Numbered from the stretch's first letter, positions 51,402 through 61,638 are shown. The stretch is 64,000 nucleotides of DNA from Archangium violaceum (GCF_016887565.1 NZ_CP069396.1:10584001-10648000), one strand, 5' to 3'. Program-made: numbers and translations. Notes: a model not told the origin generated them from the letters alone.

Positions 51402-51440
51402 CTTGACGCATTGCATTGAAAGCTTGACGCATTGCATTGA
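51402..51440 (+). repeat. 18-bp direct repeat upstream of the cellulase gene
   Basis: CTTGACGCATTGCATTGA occurs exactly at 51402-51419 and again at 51423-51440, a 21-bp period or two helical turns. Each copy contains TGCATTGA, one base different from the half-site TGCAATGA of the large palindrome 160 bp downstream. Confidence 0.8.
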
Positions 51441-51596
51441 GAACCCAGCTCCGCGGAGGCGTTCCCTGGGTCGTTGACCACATGAGGACGTTTCCACTGC
51501 CATGAGGCAGTAGATTTCCCGCGATAGGAAAACGAAAGCGTTCCACCCGCTCTCGCGTCGAGCACGGGAACCGGACCTGTTTGTCGATGAACAGGT

Positions 51597-51620
51597 TGCA
51601 ATGAAAACGTTGTCATTGCA
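51597..51620 (+). promoter_or_regulatory. 24-bp palindromic operator candidate
   Basis: Half-sites TGCAATGA and TCATTGCA are arranged symmetrically around AAACGTTG. Only the positions flanking the central AACGTT break the symmetry. It lies about 90 bp before the cellulase start codon, where a repressor would interfere with transcription. The core fits the LacI-family preference for a central CG. Confidence 0.6.
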
Positions 51621-51708
51621 TAAGGGACTCGGCTTTTAATGGTTTTACGAGGCGCGGGGCTCTTTCCTGTTTCTCAAGACTGCTGAAACATTTCATCCGG
51701 AGGGAAGT

Positions 51709-54120
51709 ATGCAAAGACCGCATCCAAGGACCTGTTTCCTGGCGCTGGCTCCCCTACCGTTCCTGCTCCTGGCACTCTGGGGAGGAGCCGCGGCCGCGCA
51801 AGTGCACGTGGACAACCCGTTCGACGGTGCAACCGCCTACGTCAATCCTGACTACGCGGCGCTGATCGACACCTCGATCGCCAAGACGACCGACAGCACC
51901 CTCGCGGCGAAGATGCGCACGGTCAAAAAGTATCCGACCACGGTCTGGCTCGACCGCATCGCGGCGATTCATGGCGGCAGCGCGAACGGCGGCCGCAAGA
52001 GCCTGCGGGACCACCTGGACCTGGCGCTGGCGCAGAAGAAGCCGGGCCAGCCCATCACCGCGTCTTTCGTCGTCTACGACATGCCGGGCCGAGACTGCGC
52101 GGCGCTGGCCTCCAACGGTGAGCTGCCGCTGAGCGCGGAGGGACTTCAGCGATACAAGACCGAGTACATCGATGCCATCACGGCCGTCTTCGCCGATCCG
52201 AAGTACCAGGACATCCGAATCGTCACGGCGCTCGAGCCGGACGGCCTGCCGAACCTGGTGACCAACCTGAGCGATCCGGAGTGCGCCCAGGCCAACTCCA
52301 CTGGCATCTACGTGGCGGCCTCGCAGTACGCCATCAACAAGCTGCACGCCATCCCGAATGTCTACATCTACATGGACATCGGCCACTCGGGCTGGCTGGG
52401 CTGGGACGACAACCGCCAGAAGACGATCGCGCTCTACACCACCGTGGTGGGCGCGACGACGGCCGGGCTGTCCAGCGTCGATGGCTTCGTGACCAACACG
52501 TCCAACTACACGCCCCTGGCGGAGCCGCACCTGGTGGACCCGAACGTGACCGTCGGCGGGCAGCAGCTCAAGTCGGCGAAGTTCTACGAGTGGAACCCCA
52601 ATTTCGACGAGACCGACTTCGCGGCGTCCCTCTACACCGGCTTCACGTCCGCGGGCTGGCCGGCCAGCGTCGGCTTCCTCATCGACACCTCTCGCAATGG
52701 CTGGGGCGGACCCAACCGGCCGACGGGTGCGACCGGCACCACGGTCGACACGTACGCCAACTCCGGCCGCGTTGACCGCCGGGCCCACCGGGGCCTCTGG
52801 TGCAATCACAGCGGTACCGGCATCGGGCAGCCGCCCCAGACGTCTCCGGCTGGCTATGCCGCCTCGCACCTGGATGCCTTCGTCTGGATCAAGCCGCCGG
52901 GCGAGTCGGACGGCGCCAGCAAGGAGATTCCGAACAACGAGGGCAAGGGCGCGGACCCGATGTGCAACCCGGATTACGATACGAAGTACAACACGAAGAC
53001 CGGGGCTCTGCCGAACGCTCCGCTGTCCGGCCACTGGTTCCATGAGCAGTTCGCGATGCTGGTCCAGAACGCGTATCCGGCCATCCCGCTGACCACCGGC
53101 GACAATGACCCGCCCTTCTCGCCGACGGGACTGACGGCCACCCCGGCCAACCAGCAGGTGACGCTCAGCTGGACCGCGGCGCTCGGTGCGACGAGCTATA
53201 CCGTCAAGCGGGGCACGGCCAGCAGCGGACCGTTCACCAACGTGACGGCCGTGACGGGCACGACCTACACCCTCACCGGGCTGACCAATGGGACGACCTA
53301 TTACTTCGTGGTCAGCGCCTCCAATGCCAACGGTGAGAGCGCCAACAGCAGCGCGGTCTCGGCGATTCCGGGTGAGCAGGTCCTGGCCGCGCCCACCAGC
53401 CTGCTCGCGACGGCGGCCAGCTCCAGTCAGCTCAACCTGAGTTGGACGGGCGTCGCCGATGCCACCGGCTACAACCTCTACCGCTCCACCTCGCCGAACG
53501 TGGCGATCACCGCGGCGAACCGTGTGGGAACCAGCGCCACCACCAGCTTCACCGACACGGGCCTGCTCGCCAGCACGACCTATTACTACAAGGCCACGGC
53601 CACCAAGGCCTCCCTCGAGTCCGCCGCGTCCAACGAAGCCTCCGCCACGACGCAGGCCGCCAGCACTGGCACCCTCTCCGTCATCTACCGCGACGGGGAC
53701 AACAACGCCCCGAGCAACAACCAGGTCAGGCCCCACCTCCGGGTGAAGAACGGTGGCACCACGCCGGCCAACCTGGCGGAGCTCAAGGTCCGGTACTACA
53801 TCTCGCTGGACAGCCCGGCCACCCTTCAGATCGTCTGTGATTGGGCTGTCCTGGGCTGCTCGAACATGAGCTTCCAGGCCGTGCAGCTGGCCTCTCCGCG
53901 GCCTGGCGCCACCCACTATCTGGAGGTCAGCTTCCTTGGCGGCACGCTGGCGGCGGGCCAGGACACGGGTGAGATCCAGCTGCGCGCGAACACGTCGAAC
54001 TGGACGAACTTCAACGAGACGGATGACTACTCGTTCAAGGCCGGTCAGACGGCCTACGGCGAGAACACCCGCATCACCGTCTATCGCAACGGAACGTTGG
54101 CCGGAGGCATCGAGCCGTAG
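51709..54120 (+). CDS. secreted GH6 cellulase with two FN3 domains and a CBM3
   Basis: This 803-residue exported glycoside hydrolase family 6 enzyme cleaves beta-1,4-glucosidic bonds in cellulose. It has a signal peptide (1-about 30, AAAA-Q). The GH6 catalytic domain (about 32-465) shows VVYDMPGRDCAALASNGEL and the catalytic-Asp motif ALEPDGLPN, followed by YMDIGHSGWLGW and WIKPPGESDGAS. Two fibronectin type III modules follow (about 468-555 and 560-650), then a C-terminal family 3 cellulose-binding module (about 655-803, ending NWTNFNETDDYSF and VYRNGTLAGG). All the expected parts are intact. GGAGGGA precedes the ATG. The upstream region carries operator-like palindromes, so induction by a sugar-responsive repressor is plausible. 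Confidence 0.96.
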   Translation: MQRPHPRTCFLALAPLPFLLLALWGGAAAAQVHVDNPFDGATAYVNPDYAALIDTSIAKTTDSTLAAKMRTVKKYPTTVWLDRIAAIHGGSANGGRKSLRDHLDLALAQKKPGQPITASFVVYDMPGRDCAALASNGELPLSAEGLQRYKTEYIDAITAVFADPKYQDIRIVTALEPDGLPNLVTNLSDPECAQANSTGIYVAASQYAINKLHAIPNVYIYMDIGHSGWLGWDDNRQKTIALYTTVVGATTAGLSSVDGFVTNTSNYTPLAEPHLVDPNVTVGGQQLKSAKFYEWNPNFDETDFAASLYTGFTSAGWPASVGFLIDTSRNGWGGPNRPTGATGTTVDTYANSGRVDRRAHRGLWCNHSGTGIGQPPQTSPAGYAASHLDAFVWIKPPGESDGASKEIPNNEGKGADPMCNPDYDTKYNTKTGALPNAPLSGHWFHEQFAMLVQNAYPAIPLTTGDNDPPFSPTGLTATPANQQVTLSWTAALGATSYTVKRGTASSGPFTNVTAVTGTTYTLTGLTNGTTYYFVVSASNANGESANSSAVSAIPGEQVLAAPTSLLATAASSSQLNLSWTGVADATGYNLYRSTSPNVAITAANRVGTSATTSFTDTGLLASTTYYYKATATKASLESAASNEASATTQAASTGTLSVIYRDGDNNAPSNNQVRPHLRVKNGGTTPANLAELKVRYYISLDSPATLQIVCDWAVLGCSNMSFQAVQLASPRPGATHYLEVSFLGGTLAAGQDTGEIQLRANTSNWTNFNETDDYSFKAGQTAYGENTRITVYRNGTLAGGIEP

Positions 54121-54132
54121 GCCTGGACTCAC

Positions 54133-54165
54133 AGCCCCCGGCCGTCAGTCATACGGCTGGGGGCT
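54133..54165 (+). terminator. hairpin after the cellulase gene
   Basis: A 13-bp stem (54133-54145 with 54153-54165, one G-U pair) with a seven-base loop lies 12 bp after the cellulase stop. No T-run follows, so the terminator call rests on the stem alone. Confidence 0.55.
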
Positions 54166-54359
54166 GCCCCCGAGCTCCAACACGAAGTCGCTCGGCCGGC
54201 CACCAGGCTCGGGAGCATCGAGCAGCGTGAGCTCAGCGAGCCGTCGCGGGTGATGGGGGCTCGCTCGAGAGCCGAACGCGCCTGGCGCTGGAATTCACAT
54301 TCCGCACCAGCGCACTCCTCCTGTGTGCAGCCACCCTCCTTCGCACAGTGAGTCCTCCC

Positions 54360-55040
54360 ATGGTCGCCATCTCCCGCTCTTCCGCCCTCGCCGCCCGTAG
54401 GGGCGCGAGTGCCGCTCCGCCCACGCTCCGACTGGATTCGCGCGGGCCCGCCGTCGTCACCCTCCAGAAGAAGCTGAAGGCCGCGGGCTTCGACCCTGGC
54501 GCCGCCGATGGGGCCTTCGGCCAGAAGACGCTCGCCGCCGTGAAGGCCTTCCAGAAGGCCCATGGCCTCACCGCCGATGGCGTCGTGGGCCCCAAGACGT
54601 GGAACAAGCTCAACGTCAAGAAGCAGGGCCCCACCCCTCCCGCTCCTGGCGGCGGCCGCTCCGTCACCGGCTACGTCAAAGGCAAGGCCCAGCAGATCAC
54701 CCTCTCCTCCATCCCCAACGGCAAGGAGATGCGCTCGGACGCGGCGGCGGCCTTCAACCGCATGCACGCCACGGCCAGCTCCGCCGGTATCAATCTCCAC
54801 GTCAACAGCGGCTTCCGCTCCATGGAGGAGCAGCGCGCCCTCTACCAGAAGCACCTCAACGGCACCGGCAACCTCGCCGCCAGGCCCGGCTACTCCAACC
54901 ACCAGGGCGGCATCGCCGTGGACGTCACCGTGGGCGCCACCAGCTCCGCCACCTACAAGTGGATGGAAAACAACGCGAAGCGCTTCGGCTTCATCCGCAC
55001 CGTGCCCTCCGAGCCCTGGCACTGGGAGTTCCGCCCCTGA
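54360..55040 (+). CDS. peptidoglycan-binding M15 (VanY-type) D-alanyl-D-alanine carboxypeptidase
   Basis: The 226-residue protein has an N-terminal peptidoglycan-binding domain (about 24-88: LRLDSRGPAVVTLQKKLKAAG, AFGQKTLAAVKAFQKAHGL) and a C-terminal M15 peptidase (about 105-226). The zinc motif SNHQGGIAVD has its His near residue 181, and the second motif is EPWHWEF. Such enzymes trim stem peptides of the cell wall and often occur as phage or predatory lysins. No signal peptide is obvious. The ATG at 54360 and a GTG at 54348 are both possible starts; neither has a strong ribosome binding site. It stands alone and converges on the molybdenum hydroxylase operon. Confidence 0.88.
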   Translation: MVAISRSSALAARRGASAAPPTLRLDSRGPAVVTLQKKLKAAGFDPGAADGAFGQKTLAAVKAFQKAHGLTADGVVGPKTWNKLNVKKQGPTPPAPGGGRSVTGYVKGKAQQITLSSIPNGKEMRSDAAAAFNRMHATASSAGINLHVNSGFRSMEEQRALYQKHLNGTGNLAARPGYSNHQGGIAVDVTVGATSSATYKWMENNAKRFGFIRTVPSEPWHWEFRP

Positions 55041-55053
55041 GCATGGCCCGGCC

Positions 55054-57429
55054 CTACCCCTTCGAGCCGGCCTCCTCACGTGACAGCAACGCGCGCAGGA
55101 CGCGCTCACCCGTGGCGGGAATCCGGGTGACCGTCGCCCCGGTCGCATGGCGGATCGCATTGCAGACCGCGGGGGCCACCCCCACCAGGCTGACTTCGGC
55201 AACCCCCTTGGCTCCAAACGGCCCCTCTCCCGAGGGATGCTCGAGCAGGATGGGATGGATGCCGACCGGGACGTCGAGCGCGCCCGGAACCTTGTAGCTG
55301 CTCATCGAGGGATTGAGCAGGTGGCCCTCGCCCCACACCAGCTCCTCGGTCAGCGCGTAGCCGAGCCCCTGGACGAAGCCGCCCTGGATCTGCCCCTCCG
55401 CCGCCGCGGGGTTGATCGTCCGGCCCACGTCGTGGACGCTCCACGCCTCGAGCAGCTCGACCTTGCCGGTCAGTTCATCGACCTCGACCTCGGCCACCTG
55501 CGCGGCGAACACGAAGAAGCCATTTCCCATCGAGGCCAGTCCCTGGGCGGACGTCTGGCGGGTGTCGATCGGCGTGGGCGGGAACAGCCATCGGGAGCTG
55601 GCGATGATCGGGCCGCCCTTGAAGTAGAGGGCTCGCGCGGAGATGGCTCCGAACGTGACGGAGGCGTCGGGCGCCCCCTGCACTCCCACGATGCCGCCGG
55701 GCCGCAGCTCGAGCTGCTGCACCGGGCGGGAGAGCATCTCGCTGGCGTGCTCGAAGAGCTGCTGTTTGACCTGCTCGCACGCCTGGGTGATGACCCGGCC
55801 CACGGTGAAGGTGGTGCGAGTTCCTCCGGTGCACCAGTCGTAGGGCGAGACATCCGTGTCGGGGCCGCTGTAGTTGATCTGCTCGAGGGAGAGGCCCAGG
55901 GCCGCGGCCGCGCACTGGGCGAGCGCCGTGTCCGAGCCTTGGCCGATGTCCACGGCACCGGTGTTGACCGTGAGGGTCCCATCCTCGTTGAGCCGGACCG
56001 TGGCGCTCGAGCCCAGCAGCCCGGACACGTGCCCGACGGCCGCCACCCCGATGCCGCGCCGCTTGCCGGGTGAAGCGGCTCGCTGGCTCCGGCGACGCAC
56101 CCAGTCCGAGGCATCCCGGGCTCGCTCCAGACAGTCCTTGAGCGTCCCGCTCTCGACGGGCGCTCCCCCGAGCCACCGCTCGCCCGTCTCGAGCGCGTTG
56201 CGGATCCGGAAGTCGATGGGATCCATGCCCAGCTTCTCGGCGAGCTGATCGACCTGGAGCTCGCTGGCGAAGTGGATCTGCGGGTTGCCAAAACCCCGGA
56301 ACGCCGCGGCCCGGAGCCGGTTGGTGTACACGGCCCAGCACTCGATATCGACGTGGGGGATGCGGTACGGCCCGCGAGCGAAGTAGGACCCCACGCTGGC
56401 GACGAACGGCCCATCGTCGGCATAGGCACCGGTGTCGTAGACGATCCGGACCTTGCGCGCGAGGATGCGCCCATCCCGGGTCGCGCCGGTGCGCATGTGG
56501 ATGCGGCACGCGTGGCGCGACTTCATCATCCGCATGTCGTCCGTGCGCGAGAGCGTCATCTTGACCGGAGCCCCGGCCGCCCGCGCGAGCGCCGCGGTGA
56601 TGGGCTGGTTGGTCATCTCGGTCTTGCCGCCGAACCCTCCGCCCACCCGGGGGGCGATGACCCGGATCCGGGACATGGGGATGCCCAGCGCCTCGGCGGT
56701 GATGGCCTGCACCCGGAACACGGACTGGGTCGAGGTGTAGAGGGTGATCTTCCCGCTGTCGCGATCCACCGAGGCCAGCGTCGAGCACGGCTCCATGTAG
56801 ATGTGCTGCTGCGCGGGAGTCTCGTACACGTCCTCGACGATGACGTCGCAGCGCTCCCACACCCCGTCCGGCTCTCCCTCGATGAGCCGGATGTGCGAGG
56901 CGGCGTTGGGGTGCCTGGCTCGCTCGGGGGATGCCGTCTGGAAGTCGAGGTAGGTGTCCCGCTGCTCGTGGAGGACGGGGGCACCCGGGCGCAGCGCCTC
57001 CTCGGGATCGAAGACCGCGGGGAGGACCTCGTACTGGATGTCGATCTCCTGGAGCGCTCTGCGGGCCGTCTGGAGATCGACGGCGGCGACCGCGGCCACG
57101 GGCTCGCCCTCATGGAGGACCTTGCCGCGCGCGAGCAACGGCTGATCCTTGAGGACGCTGCCCACGCGATGGTCGGGCAGATCCTCGGCCGTGAGCACGG
57201 CCCTGACTCCGGGCATGGCCCGGGCCCGGGAGGTGTCGTACGAGAGGATCCGCGCATGGGGATGAGGGCTGCCCAGCAGGGCGCCGTACAGCATCCCCGG
57301 CAGGGTCATGTCGTCGGTGTAGACCGCGCGCCCCGTCACCTTCTCGCGCGCCTCCAGGCGCGGCACGGACCTGCCCAGGATGTCTCCCACGGGAGTCGGG
57401 GTGGGACCCGGCTTGGGCGAATGGCTCAT
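55054..57429 (-). CDS. xanthine dehydrogenase family molybdopterin-binding subunit
   Basis: The 791-residue large subunit of a molybdenum hydroxylase starts [19 protein letters not shown] at 57429, with GGAGAG upstream. Its ATGA overlaps the stop of the iron-sulfur gene. Family signatures include the N-terminal ARFTDD-like [17 protein letters not shown], the [10 protein letters not shown] region, a CSTLA segment after MEP, and the C-terminal GAKGVAE, which supplies the catalytic Glu of the molybdenum site. With the two small subunits it forms a cytosolic enzyme that hydroxylates a heterocycle or oxidises an aldehyde or CO. The active-site loop does not let me choose a substrate. No maturation factor (XdhC-like) is adjacent. 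Confidence 0.93.
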   Translation of the reverse strand: MSHSPKPGPTPTPVGDILGRSVPRLEAREKVTGRAVYTDDMTLPGMLYGALLGSPHPHARILSYDTSRARAMPGVRAVLTAEDLPDHRVGSVLKDQPLLARGKVLHEGEPVAAVAAVDLQTARRALQEIDIQYEVLPAVFDPEEALRPGAPVLHEQRDTYLDFQTASPERARHPNAASHIRLIEGEPDGVWERCDVIVEDVYETPAQQHIYMEPCSTLASVDRDSGKITLYTSTQSVFRVQAITAEALGIPMSRIRVIAPRVGGGFGGKTEMTNQPITAALARAAGAPVKMTLSRTDDMRMMKSRHACRIHMRTGATRDGRILARKVRIVYDTGAYADDGPFVASVGSYFARGPYRIPHVDIECWAVYTNRLRAAAFRGFGNPQIHFASELQVDQLAEKLGMDPIDFRIRNALETGERWLGGAPVESGTLKDCLERARDASDWVRRRSQRAASPGKRRGIGVAAVGHVSGLLGSSATVRLNEDGTLTVNTGAVDIGQGSDTALAQCAAAALGLSLEQINYSGPDTDVSPYDWCTGGTRTTFTVGRVITQACEQVKQQLFEHASEMLSRPVQQLELRPGGIVGVQGAPDASVTFGAISARALYFKGGPIIASSRWLFPPTPIDTRQTSAQGLASMGNGFFVFAAQVAEVEVDELTGKVELLEAWSVHDVGRTINPAAAEGQIQGGFVQGLGYALTEELVWGEGHLLNPSMSSYKVPGALDVPVGIHPILLEHPSGEGPFGAKGVAEVSLVGVAPAVCNAIRHATGATVTRIPATGERVLRALLSREEAGSKG

Positions 57430-57899
57430 GGACGCTCTCCTGTCAGCGAAGCGATGGCCTCCACGATCCTCGCGTAGCCCGAGCATCGGCACGTGTTGCT
57501 GCCGAGGGCATGGCGGATCTCATCGACGGTCGGGTGCGGGTTGCGATCGAGCAGGGCCTTGGCGGTGATGACGATGCCCGGAATGCAGAAGCCGCATTGC
57601 ACCGCGCCATGCTGGACGAGGGCCCGCTGAATGGGATGAAGCTCGTTGCCTGCCTCCACGGCCTCGATCGTGGTGATCTCACGGTCGCGGAGGGTGACTG
57701 CCAGGGAGAGGCAGGAGAAGACGGGCTCTCCGTCGACCAGGACCATACACGCCCCACAACTTCCCTGGTCACAGCCACGCTTCGTCCCCGTGTGACGAAG
57801 CTCCTCGCGCAGCACCTCGAGCAGGGTCCGTTCGGGGGCGACACTGAGCGCATGGGAAGCTCCGTTGACCCGGAGCGAGAGGGAGATCTTGTCAGACAT
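57426..57899 (-). CDS. (2Fe-2S)-binding subunit of molybdenum hydroxylase
   Basis: The 157-residue small subunit has an N-terminal plant-type ferredoxin cluster ([22 protein letters not shown], broken here by function: four Cys) and a C-terminal helical cluster domain (CGFCIPG and CRCSGY). Both [2Fe-2S] ligand sets are complete. It passes electrons from the molybdenum centre to the FAD subunit. The ATG at 57899 overlaps the end of the FAD-subunit gene by eight bases, and its stop overlaps the start of the large subunit. Confidence 0.96.
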   Translation of the reverse strand: MSDKISLSLRVNGASHALSVAPERTLLEVLREELRHTGTKRGCDQGSCGACMVLVDGEPVFSCLSLAVTLRDREITTIEAVEAGNELHPIQRALVQHGAVQCGFCIPGIVITAKALLDRNPHPTVDEIRHALGSNTCRCSGYARIVEAIASLTGERP

Positions 57900-58740
57900 G
57901 GGCGAGCTCCCGGGCCTGGGAGAGGGCGCGGCCGAGCAGGCGCGGAATCAACATGCGCCGGTACTCGGCCGAGCCGCGAACATCATCGAGGGGGGACGCG
58001 GCACTGGCGAGGAGTTGCCCCGCCGCGGCCACGTCATCCTCCCCGAGCACGGAGTGGATGAGCCGCTGGTCGGCCGCGGTCACGTGGAGCGGAACCGGCC
58101 CGCACGAGCCCACGACCACGCGAGCATGGACGCACCTGTCACCTTGCATGGAGAGGGTCAGCGAGATGGACACCGTGGGGTAGTCGCCCGCCACACGGCT
58201 GAACCGGAGGTGGTGGCCCACCGCGCCCTCGACGCCTCTGGGAATCAGGATCCGGGTGACGATCTCCCCGCGGCCCAGGGAGGTCTTGAAGCGGTCCACG
58301 AGGGCGTCCTCGATGGGGACGATCCTCCTGCCATTGGGGCCCGCGATCTCGACCCGGGCGGAGGCCGCGACCAGGGCCACGGGCATCTCGGTGCTGGGAT
58401 CGGCGAGGCACACCGAACCGCCGATCGTGCCCATGTTGCGGATGCTCGGGTGCGCGAGCTGGCCCGCGGCGCTGCGCACGACCCCCATGGAGCCGCGCAG
58501 CCGAGTCTCGGCGGCCACGACCCGATGAGGCGTCATGGCGCCGATCCAGAGCCCTTCCGCGGACTCGGTGAGGGTGAAGAGCTCGCGCATGCGATGCAGG
58601 CTGACGAGCATCGCGGGGGCGATGTGACCCGCGTTCATCATCGCCACCAGCGTGGCGCCGCCCGCGATGCAGCGCGAGTGCTCCGTGGAAGCCAGGAGGG
58701 TGACTCCCTCCTCCACTGTTTCTGGCTCCGCGTATCTCAT
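57892..58740 (-). CDS. FAD-binding subunit of molybdenum hydroxylase
   Basis: The 282-residue medium subunit is of the xanthine dehydrogenase/CO dehydrogenase (CoxM) type, with the FAD-binding motif [13 protein letters not shown] (A/G-G-G-T/A-x-L) near residue 25 and [19 protein letters not shown] near residue 105. It is the first gene of the operon. The ATG at 58740 has GGAGG at nine bases. The frame is open upstream to 58848, but that part is not conserved-looking. It receives electrons from the iron-sulfur subunit and hands them to an external acceptor. Confidence 0.94.
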   Translation of the reverse strand: MRYAEPETVEEGVTLLASTEHSRCIAGGATLVAMMNAGHIAPAMLVSLHRMRELFTLTESAEGLWIGAMTPHRVVAAETRLRGSMGVVRSAAGQLAHPSIRNMGTIGGSVCLADPSTEMPVALVAASARVEIAGPNGRRIVPIEDALVDRFKTSLGRGEIVTRILIPRGVEGAVGHHLRFSRVAGDYPTVSISLTLSMQGDRCVHARVVVGSCGPVPLHVTAADQRLIHSVLGEDDVAAAGQLLASAASPLDDVRGSAEYRRMLIPRLLGRALSQARELAHV

Positions 58741-58927
58741 CGGTGCGAGGCCTCCTTCGCGAATACAGCATGGGCAAGCCCACGGCGGAATGTATCGAAA
58801 GACTGTCTCACCCTTCAGATGGAGTCGACTCCACCCAAGGCGCGACATCTAACTACACGAGCGGCGTGCGGTGGCTCTACGCGGTGGGCACGGCATTGGC
58901 CCGCTGCGTGCTTGGGCGCGGTTCGCC

Positions 58928-59959
58928 ATGTCTGGACCGCATGACCTCTTCGCCCGCTATACCTTCAGTCACCCCGAGCGGGCCGAGGCCGAACTGCGCG
59001 CCGTCCTGCCCCCGCATGTCGTCTCGGAGGTGGACTGGACGTCCCTGCGGCGGGAGCCCGGCAGCGTGGTGGACCCGGAGCTGAGGGAGACCGAGAGCGA
59101 CCTGCTCTTCTCGGCCCGGTTGCGCACGGGCCGCCCCCTGCTGCTGTACGTGCTGCTGGAGCACCAATCGACGGTGGACAGGTGGATGGCGCTGAGGATG
59201 CTGCGCTACGTGGTGCGCCAGGTGGAGCGCTGGCGTCAGGAGCATCCGGACAGCACACGACTCCCCCTCATCCTCCCGCTCGTCATGTACCACGGGCCGG
59301 AAGGCCGCTGGACGGCGCCGAGGCGGGTGGAAGAACTCTTCGAACTGCCGGAGGAGGAGCGGGAGCGATGGCGAGCGTTGGTGCCGCGCTTCGAGTACCT
59401 GCTCGATGACCTGACGGCCGAGCGGGAGGAGGCGCTGAGAGAGCGCCCAGGTCCGCCGCTGGCCCGGCTGGCGTGGCTCGTCCTGCGTCACGGGCGTAGT
59501 GAGGAACTGGCCCGGAAGTTGCCGGAGTGGGTGGCACTCTTCGCCCAGGTGCAGGAGGGCCCCGAGGGGGCCGAGCACCTGGTGGTGCTCATCCGTTACC
59601 TATTGTGGGTGGGGGATGAGGCAGTCCATGAAGCGGCCGAGCGGGTGTTACATTCGGTGGTGGATGCGCAACGAGCGGAGGCGTTGATGCGGAGCTATGG
59701 CGAGCAACTCATCGAGCGGGGACGCCAACAAGGCCGGGAGGAGGGCAGGGAGGAGGGGTTGGCGCAGGGGCTGACCCGAGGGCGTGCCGAGTACATCCTG
59801 CGGATCCTCTCCGCGCGGGGAGTGCACGCCGACGAGGCGGCCCGGGAGCGCATCCTCACGTGCACGGACGTGGCCACCCTCGATCGCTGGTTCGAGCGTT
59901 CCCTGAACGCCACCACGAGAGGGAGCCTGCTCAAGGTGGAGTTGGCGACACCGAAGTGA
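58928..59959 (+). CDS. Rpn-family recombination-promoting nuclease / putative transposase
   Basis: The 343-residue protein begins MSGPHDLFARYTFSHPE, like PD-(D/E)XK proteins of the RpnA/YhgA group. The predicted nuclease core has Asp58 (ESDLLFSARL) and Glu78/Gln80 (LLEHQS), followed by a conserved WMALRMLRYVVRQVERW helix and LPLILPLVMYHG. The C-terminal part has a charged repeat (GRQQGREEGREEGLAQGLTRG), typical of the family. The ATG at 58928 is chosen because the family N-terminus begins there. It stands alone. E. coli relatives promote RecA-independent recombination; the role here is inferred by similarity. Confidence 0.9.
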   Translation: MSGPHDLFARYTFSHPERAEAELRAVLPPHVVSEVDWTSLRREPGSVVDPELRETESDLLFSARLRTGRPLLLYVLLEHQSTVDRWMALRMLRYVVRQVERWRQEHPDSTRLPLILPLVMYHGPEGRWTAPRRVEELFELPEEERERWRALVPRFEYLLDDLTAEREEALRERPGPPLARLAWLVLRHGRSEELARKLPEWVALFAQVQEGPEGAEHLVVLIRYLLWVGDEAVHEAAERVLHSVVDAQRAEALMRSYGEQLIERGRQQGREEGREEGLAQGLTRGRAEYILRILSARGVHADEAARERILTCTDVATLDRWFERSLNATTRGSLLKVELATPK

Positions 59960-59988
59960 GAGGGTTGGGGTGACGCTCCGCCTTCCCC

Positions 59989-61473
59989 ATGTCCACCCCG
60001 GCTCCCCTCACCTCCCGGTTGAAGGACGCACTGGGCTCGCTCTCGGCGCGCCTGCTCGCGGCCTTCCTGCTGCCCACCCTGCTCTTCCTCATCCTCGCGG
60101 GCACGGCCGTCTACGCCCTGGCGCGCTCCATCCTCGAGGACGAGCTGGGCAACAGCCTCTCGGCCATCGCCGCGGCCACGGCCAGCCAGGTCAGCGGCGA
60201 GCGGATGCTCACCATCGAGCCCGGTGACGACGTGGCGGGCACTCGCACGTGGCGCAACCTCGTGCGACTGCTCACCGAGGTGCGCGACCAGGGCGGCGTG
60301 CGGCGGCTCTACGTGGTGGACACGCGGGGCCGGGTGATCGCGGACGTCGGCGGCGAGCTGCCGGTGGGCGCGGAGGTGCCGGAGCTCGCGCGCGACAGGC
60401 TCGAGCTGTCCCGCGTGTTCTCCGGCCAGCGCGCGGCCAGCCAGGTCCTCTTCCAGGGCTCGGACGGGCTCCTCTACAAGACGGGCTACGCGCCGGTGCG
60501 CAACGCGGGCCAGGTGGTGGGCGCGGTGGCCGTCGAGGGCAGCGCGGCCTTCTTCGGGCCCCTGTCCCACCTGTCCCGCGGCTTCGCGGTGGCGAGCACC
60601 GTGGCGCTCGGGGTGCTCGCGCTGGTGGCACTCCTCACCGCGCGGGGGCTGGCGCGCCCGCTGCGGCGGCTCATGGACTCGGCGCTGCGCATCGGCCGGG
60701 GCGACCTGACGACGCCCGTTCCCCCGGAGCCCACGCGTGAAATCGGCGTCCTGGCGCGCGAGCTGGAGGTCATGCGCGAGGCCCTGGAGAGCCGCGACCG
60801 GCAGCTCAAGCTGATGCTGGCCGGCGTGGCCCACGAGGTGCGCAACCCCATCGGGGGCATCTCCCTCTTCTCGGGGCTGCTCGCGGAGGACCTGAAGGCG
60901 GGCGCCCACGCGGACGCCTCCGAGCACGTCTCCCGCATCCAGCGTGAGGTGGAGTACCTGCAGCGCATCGTCGAGGACTTCCTCGCCTTCGCCCGGGAGC
61001 AGCCCCTGTCACGGGCGCCGGTGGCCGCGCCGGACCTGCTCCAGGAAGCGAGCGGGCTGCTCGCGGCGGACGCGGCGGCCCGGGAGGTGACGGTGGAGGT
61101 GGAGGCGGATGTGGCGGTGCTGGAGGCGGACGGGAGCCTGCTGACGGCCGCGCTGGTGAACCTGGTGAAGAACGCGGTGCAGGCCTCGCCCCGGGGCGGC
61201 CGCGTGCGGCTCATCGGCCGGGGCCAGGGCCACGGCTACGCCATCCGGGTCGAGGACCACGGGCCCGGCGTGCCCGAGACCGAGCGCGAGCGCATCTTCG
61301 AGCCCTTCTTCACCACCCGGGAAAAGGGCACCGGCCTGGGACTGCCCCTGTCCCGCAAGATTGCCCGGGCGCACGGTGGAGACCTGCGGCTCGTCCAGGC
61401 CCCGGGCGTCACGACCTTCGAGCTCACACTCCCAGTCGGTGCGTCCTCCTCTCCCGGTGGACCAACCGGGTAG
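59989..61473 (+). CDS. membrane sensor histidine kinase with extracytoplasmic domain
   Basis: The 494-residue kinase has a transmembrane helix (about 22-45), a periplasmic sensor region of about 150 residues resembling a small dCache/PAS fold, and a second helix (about 202-222). A HAMP domain (about 223-275) follows, then a HisKA domain with His282 in GVAHEVRNPIGGI and an HATPase_c domain (NLVKNAVQASPRGG, DHGPGVPETERERIFEPFF broken here at the lid, GTGLGLPLSRKIAR). No receiver gene immediately follows; the next gene is another kinase 165 bp on. The sensed signal is unknown. Confidence 0.92.
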   Translation: MSTPAPLTSRLKDALGSLSARLLAAFLLPTLLFLILAGTAVYALARSILEDELGNSLSAIAAATASQVSGERMLTIEPGDDVAGTRTWRNLVRLLTEVRDQGGVRRLYVVDTRGRVIADVGGELPVGAEVPELARDRLELSRVFSGQRAASQVLFQGSDGLLYKTGYAPVRNAGQVVGAVAVEGSAAFFGPLSHLSRGFAVASTVALGVLALVALLTARGLARPLRRLMDSALRIGRGDLTTPVPPEPTREIGVLARELEVMREALESRDRQLKLMLAGVAHEVRNPIGGISLFSGLLAEDLKAGAHADASEHVSRIQREVEYLQRIVEDFLAFAREQPLSRAPVAAPDLLQEASGLLAADAAAREVTVEVEADVAVLEADGSLLTAALVNLVKNAVQASPRGGRVRLIGRGQGHGYAIRVEDHGPGVPETERERIFEPFFTTREKGTGLGLPLSRKIARAHGGDLRLVQAPGVTTFELTLPVGASSSPGGPTG

Positions 61474-61638
61474 GCAGGCCCTCATCCTACCCTCCCCCAT
61501 CCCAGGAAATTCACGCACCTGGGCGACCTGTTGCGCGGACGACAGCTCGCCCGCCGTGTCGGATCCAAGCCCATCAGGACGAAGTAAGAGACAGAGGGGG
61601 CAGGTTCCACCTCCATCCCCCTCGGAGGTTCTCTCGAC

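Larger units (their letters stand above)
51349..51708 (+). promoter_or_regulatory. cellulase control region with operator-like palindromes
   Basis: This 360-bp region between the fused kinase and the cellulase gene is AT-richer than its surroundings. It contains a 24-bp near-perfect palindrome at 51597-51620, a related motif CGATGACAACGTTTCGAT at 51371-51388, a weaker one at 51527-51544 (GGAA...CGTTCC), and an 18-base direct repeat. The AACGTT cores resemble LacI-family operators. The downstream part ends in GGAGGGA before the cellulase ATG. Confidence 0.55.

Noticed and set aside
59961-59985. Third copy of the REP-like repeat near GAGGGTTGGGGTGA
   Set aside because: The tract resembles the tail of the repeat, but the 9-bp inverted stem is absent.
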